Below, one piece after another: positions 61,313 to 64,000 of a stretch of 64,000 bases of DNA. The stretch's first letter is position 1. Every line of letters starts with the position of its first letter. Source of the stretch: G965267425 sp965267425 (GTDB lineage Bacteria > Bacteroidota > Bacteroidia > Flavobacteriales_E > Vicingaceae); NCBI GenBank assembly GCA_965267425.1, contig OZ253959.1:1240001-1304000 (forward strand), in the 5' to 3' direction. A model generated the notes under the pieces. That model saw nothing but the letters and a program-made list of their open reading frames with translations, was not told where the DNA came from and did no database searches. The translations under genes and the position numbers were made by a program.

Positions 61313-64000
61313 TTAAAAGATGTTGTATTTCAATCGAACGTTGAATGTCATACCTGGAGCCAATCTTGTGAAAAATTGGTCTTGTGCATTAAACGATTGG
61401 AAAACAGATTCTCGGACATCTGTAAGCATATTTTCCACTTTGATACCCACAGAAAGTTTCTTTTGTTCTCCTAACGCTTTGTTGGCATTGAAGTTCAAGC
61501 TATGGAATGGCTTCGAATATACATCTGGTCTATCAACCATACCTACATACTGAAGTGTAGTTCCTTGAACATTGTAATAAATACCGGCTTCTAATCCGTC
61601 AGCAAATCCTTTGGTTCCACCTGCGTAAGAAAACCCTCCATTAATAATCAATGGAGCTTGTCCGGCCATATCTCTATATTCGCCTACGCTTTGACCTTCT
61701 CTTGCATTAGCTACACGGCTTTCGTATTCTGTTTGACTCAATTTAATTCTTGATTCAGCAACGGTAACGTTTGCATTTACTCTGAAGTTTTTCAATGTTT
61801 CACTAAAAGGTCTTAAGCTTTGGCTAAATTCAACTTCAAGTCCGTAAACTTCACCATCACCTACGTTTCTAGGTTGAAATGCTCCTGCTTGAACCGCATA
61901 CTGAATAATTTCAATTGGGTTTTTAAACATTTTGTAGAAACCACCAACAGAGATGGTTCGGCCGTTATCCTGGAAGATTTCATAACGTAAATCAAAGTTG
62001 TGAATATCACTGCTTTGCAGATTACCATCCCAATATACGATACCATCTGCTCTGTTTTCATCTCTAAACAATCCACCAACAAATGTACGTCCAGTAACAG
62101 GGTCATATATTTCAGCATATGACAACTCCTTAAATGAAGGACGAGCAATGGTTTTTGAGTAAGAAGCTCTCAAATTGGTAATTTCTGATAGTGAATAAAC
62201 AATGTTAATGGTTGGGAAAATGTCAAAATCATCCAATACAACTGCATTGTTCAATACAGTGTCTCCCAACTGATCTTGACCTGTGTATTTTTGAACGTAA
62301 TTTTCAACTCTCACCCCAACAATTGTTTTCAAACGCTCAAATGGCATGATTTCGGTTGAAGCATAAGCTGCTGCGTAATTGACGTTAGAATTAAATTGGT
62401 TTGGATTGGTAGGGAAGAAGGTAGACTCGTATGTAGTACCTGATGTAGCATCTCCGTTATGAGGCCACAAGTTATCTTCTTGGAACAACTCATTAGGATC
62501 TCCAGTCAATTCTAAGTTTCTTACGTTGATTTGGAAACTTTGAATCGCAAAATCACGCTCTTTGTAAGTATAAGCGGCACCTGTTTTGAATTTAGCCTTT
62601 CTGTCCAGGAATTTGTAATCCTTAGTTCCACCCACAACACTTGAGATATTTACTTCCTCAAGTGATCTCCAGATTCTTTCCGGGAATCCGGCTTCTGTTC
62701 CAATTACGTAATCATCTCCTCTAATTTCATATCGTGTAAAACGAATATCGGGATCTTCAATTTTTGAGAAGGTAGGGGAGATTTTCCAATCAACGTTCCA
62801 TTTTCTAGCATCGAAATAATGTTTTCCATGAAGCATTACATTCGTTAAAGACCGTTGACTGTATTCTAGGTTATTTTGGATTCCATAAAATACGGCACCC
62901 TGGTCAGCATTGTAATAATCGAAGACGCCTGCTTTGGTTTCTCCATTTTGCAAGCGAAGGAAATCAATGCTGTATTTTGAGTTAGCTGTTTTGATAGCAT
63001 AACTAGCCAATCCGCTGATAAGAACATTGTTGGTACCAAAACTTCCCGTTTGCAATTCACGCACTTCCATTTCAGTTACCGTAGGGTCTGCTGATAAACC
63101 ATATCGGCCATATTCTGCATTTTCATAAAACTCAGTAGAGTTTTTGTAATTCAATGAAACATTGTATCCCATGGTAAAGTTCTTCATAGGTACTTGATTC
63201 CCAACAGTTGCTCCAATGCTATAATCCATGAAGCTATTTTCTTTCATAGCAGCCATGGTAGGGTTAAATGATTCAAGAATTTGTCTGTATCTTCTTCCAT
63301 CTTCACTATCAGGATTTCCAACTACTTCTGAGAAAAGAGGAATGTTATTGGTGGCAGGAATATCTCTGGTTCCATCATCAAAGCCTAGCCAATCTGTTTT
63401 TCCGCCTTCATAAGTTAGGTAGTTGCTGTTAAAATGGAAGTCAGGGTTGTAACCAGCGCTTACTGAAATACTTGCTTTCTTTTCTTCAGGAAAATCTTTG
63501 GTTGAGATGTTTACCACACCACCTGTAAAATCTGCTGGTAATTCAGCGCTAAAAGATTTATACACTAGAATATTGTCAATGATACTGGTTGGGAAGATGT
63601 CCATTTGAAGGGTATTTCGGTCAGGGTCAAGACCAGGAACATCTACACCGTTAAGAATGGTTTTGGTATATCTGTCACCTAAACCACGAACAAAAACGTA
63701 TTTACCTCCGGATACGGAAACACCTGAAACACGCTTAATGGAAGAGGCAGCATCACCATCACCTGTTTTTTTCAGGCTGGCAGCTGATACACCGTCCATA
63801 ACATTGGCGGATTTTTTCTTCATGGCCAAAAGGGCATTGTCTGTATTTTTTACTACTTGCGCTGTCACGGTGACACCAACGAGGTCAATTGTAGCGCTAC
63901 TCAAGCCAATATCATCAAGAATGGTGGTTTCTCCAGCTTTTACCTGAACACCTTGGATATTAACTGTTTCGTAAGAGATAAAAGAGATTTTTACGTCATA
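61313..64000 (-). CDS. TonB-dependent receptor, 5' end beyond the window
   Basis: The frame stays open to the right edge (896 codons in the window), so this is a partial gene; the TTG at 63904 is not the start. The first visible residues (ISFISYETVNIQGVQVKAGE) are the end of a carboxypeptidase-like domain, then a TonB plug with VSGGKYVFVRGLGDRYTKT (~100 residues in) and DIFPTSIIDNILVYKSFSAE, then a long barrel ending FNVRLKYNIF. This plug type (VRGLGDRY, GLDPDRNTLQMD) is common in Bacteroidetes. Ligand unknown. The response regulator gene lies downstream on the same strand. Confidence 0.93.
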   Translation of the reverse strand, partial: YDVKISFISYETVNIQGVQVKAGETTILDDIGLSSATIDLVGVTVTAQVVKNTDNALLAMKKKSANVMDGVSAASLKKTGDGDAASSIKRVSGVSVSGGKYVFVRGLGDRYTKTILNGVDVPGLDPDRNTLQMDIFPTSIIDNILVYKSFSAELPADFTGGVVNISTKDFPEEKKASISVSAGYNPDFHFNSNYLTYEGGKTDWLGFDDGTRDIPATNNIPLFSEVVGNPDSEDGRRYRQILESFNPTMAAMKENSFMDYSIGATVGNQVPMKNFTMGYNVSLNYKNSTEFYENAEYGRYGLSADPTVTEMEVRELQTGSFGTNNVLISGLASYAIKTANSKYSIDFLRLQNGETKAGVFDYYNADQGAVFYGIQNNLEYSQRSLTNVMLHGKHYFDARKWNVDWKISPTFSKIEDPDIRFTRYEIRGDDYVIGTEAGFPERIWRSLEEVNISSVVGGTKDYKFLDRKAKFKTGAAYTYKERDFAIQSFQINVRNLELTGDPNELFQEDNLWPHNGDATSGTTYESTFFPTNPNQFNSNVNYAAAYASTEIMPFERLKTIVGVRVENYVQKYTGQDQLGDTVLNNAVVLDDFDIFPTINIVYSLSEITNLRASYSKTIARPSFKELSYAEIYDPVTGRTFVGGLFRDENRADGIVYWDGNLQSSDIHNFDLRYEIFQDNGRTISVGGFYKMFKNPIEIIQYAVQAGAFQPRNVGDGEVYGLEVEFSQSLRPFSETLKNFRVNANVTVAESRIKLSQTEYESRVANAREGQSVGEYRDMAGQAPLIINGGFSYAGGTKGFADGLEAGIYYNVQGTTLQYVGMVDRPDVYSKPFHSLNFNANKALGEQKKLSVGIKVENMLTDVRESVFQSFNAQDQFFTRLAPGMTFNVRLKYNIF

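Noticed and set aside
63904..63904. TTG at 63904 as start of the TonB receptor
   Set aside because: The frame continues to the window edge with conserved carboxypeptidase-like sequence, so the gene is simply cut by the boundary.
1..64000. CRISPR arrays, insertion sequences, prophage, tRNA or rRNA genes
   Set aside because: No direct-repeat arrays, transposase, integrase, phage structural gene or cloverleaf/rRNA sequence was seen on either strand.

Overview
The window reads as a chromosomal segment of a member of the Bacteroidota, most likely order Flavobacteriales (family not determinable by eye). The evidence: AT-rich DNA; several proteins with type IX secretion (T9SS) C-terminal sorting domains; a complete moxR/bat aerotolerance operon; a short Bacteroidetes-type primary sigma factor (287 aa); TAnnTTTG -7 promoter elements in front of many genes; SusC/HmuR-style TonB receptors with a carboxypeptidase-like N-terminal domain; and an S46 dipeptidyl peptidase. 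I see no insertion sequence, prophage, CRISPR array, rRNA or tRNA, and no gene-free stretch over 300 bases.

Layout. 0.1-6.3 kb (minus): a secreted M43 metalloprotease, an AddB-like PD-(D/E)XK nuclease, and a response regulator/histidine kinase pair. 6.3-9.7 kb: a small accessory block with a conserved small protein, a stand-alone T9SS-CTD-like protein, a cytochrome/beta-propeller lipoprotein, a small lipoprotein and a GEVED/T9SS protein. 9.8-12.0 kb (plus): a second, paralogous kinase/regulator pair preceded by a helically phased CTTAA repeat. 12.0-21.1 kb (minus): the moxR - DUF58 - membrane protein - batA - batB - batC - batD - batE operon, almost entirely with overlapping ends, plus a membrane protein. 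21.2-26.6 kb: GNAT and MazG-like genes, a thioredoxin-family lipid/periplasm protein, an alpha/beta hydrolase, and an LpoB-like plus COG3014-like lipoprotein pair. 26.5-32.7 kb (minus): prfC, a 48-aa conserved small protein, a Na+/solute symporter with a translationally coupled 35-aa membrane peptide, and a secreted cluster with an FGE-sulfatase-domain protein. 32.8-41.9 kb: a lipoprotein, then (minus) BatA-domain protein, dihydroorotase-like protein, PIG-L deacetylase, DUF6702 and M1 peptidase. 42.1-46.8 kb (plus): S46 peptidase, rpoD, cyclophilin lipoprotein and an outer-membrane protein. 46.8-51 kb: a globin-like protein with no proximal His, an ATP10-like protein, an M49-like zinc protein, yaaA and an acyltransferase. 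51.1-55.8 kb (plus): heme-type TonB receptor, a conserved unknown, a cytosolic cyclophilin and DUF3127. 55.8-64 kb: TPR protein, PKD/T9SS protein, RhlE-like helicase, methyltransferase, GroES-like protein, an orphan PhoB-like regulator and a TonB receptor cut by the right edge.

Most genes are envelope or housekeeping functions. The items most worth following up are: an orphan ECF-type promoter facing an orphan terminator (possible ~90-nt RNA, 1.43-1.56 kb); phased direct repeats in front of the second two-component system; two small proteins at 28.1 and 30.0 kb that are easily missed; a globin-fold protein whose proximal His is Cys; a T9SS sorting domain with no cargo; a dihydroorotase-like protein lacking its metal-binding His pair; and the fact that all ten convergent gene pairs in the window abut or overlap.
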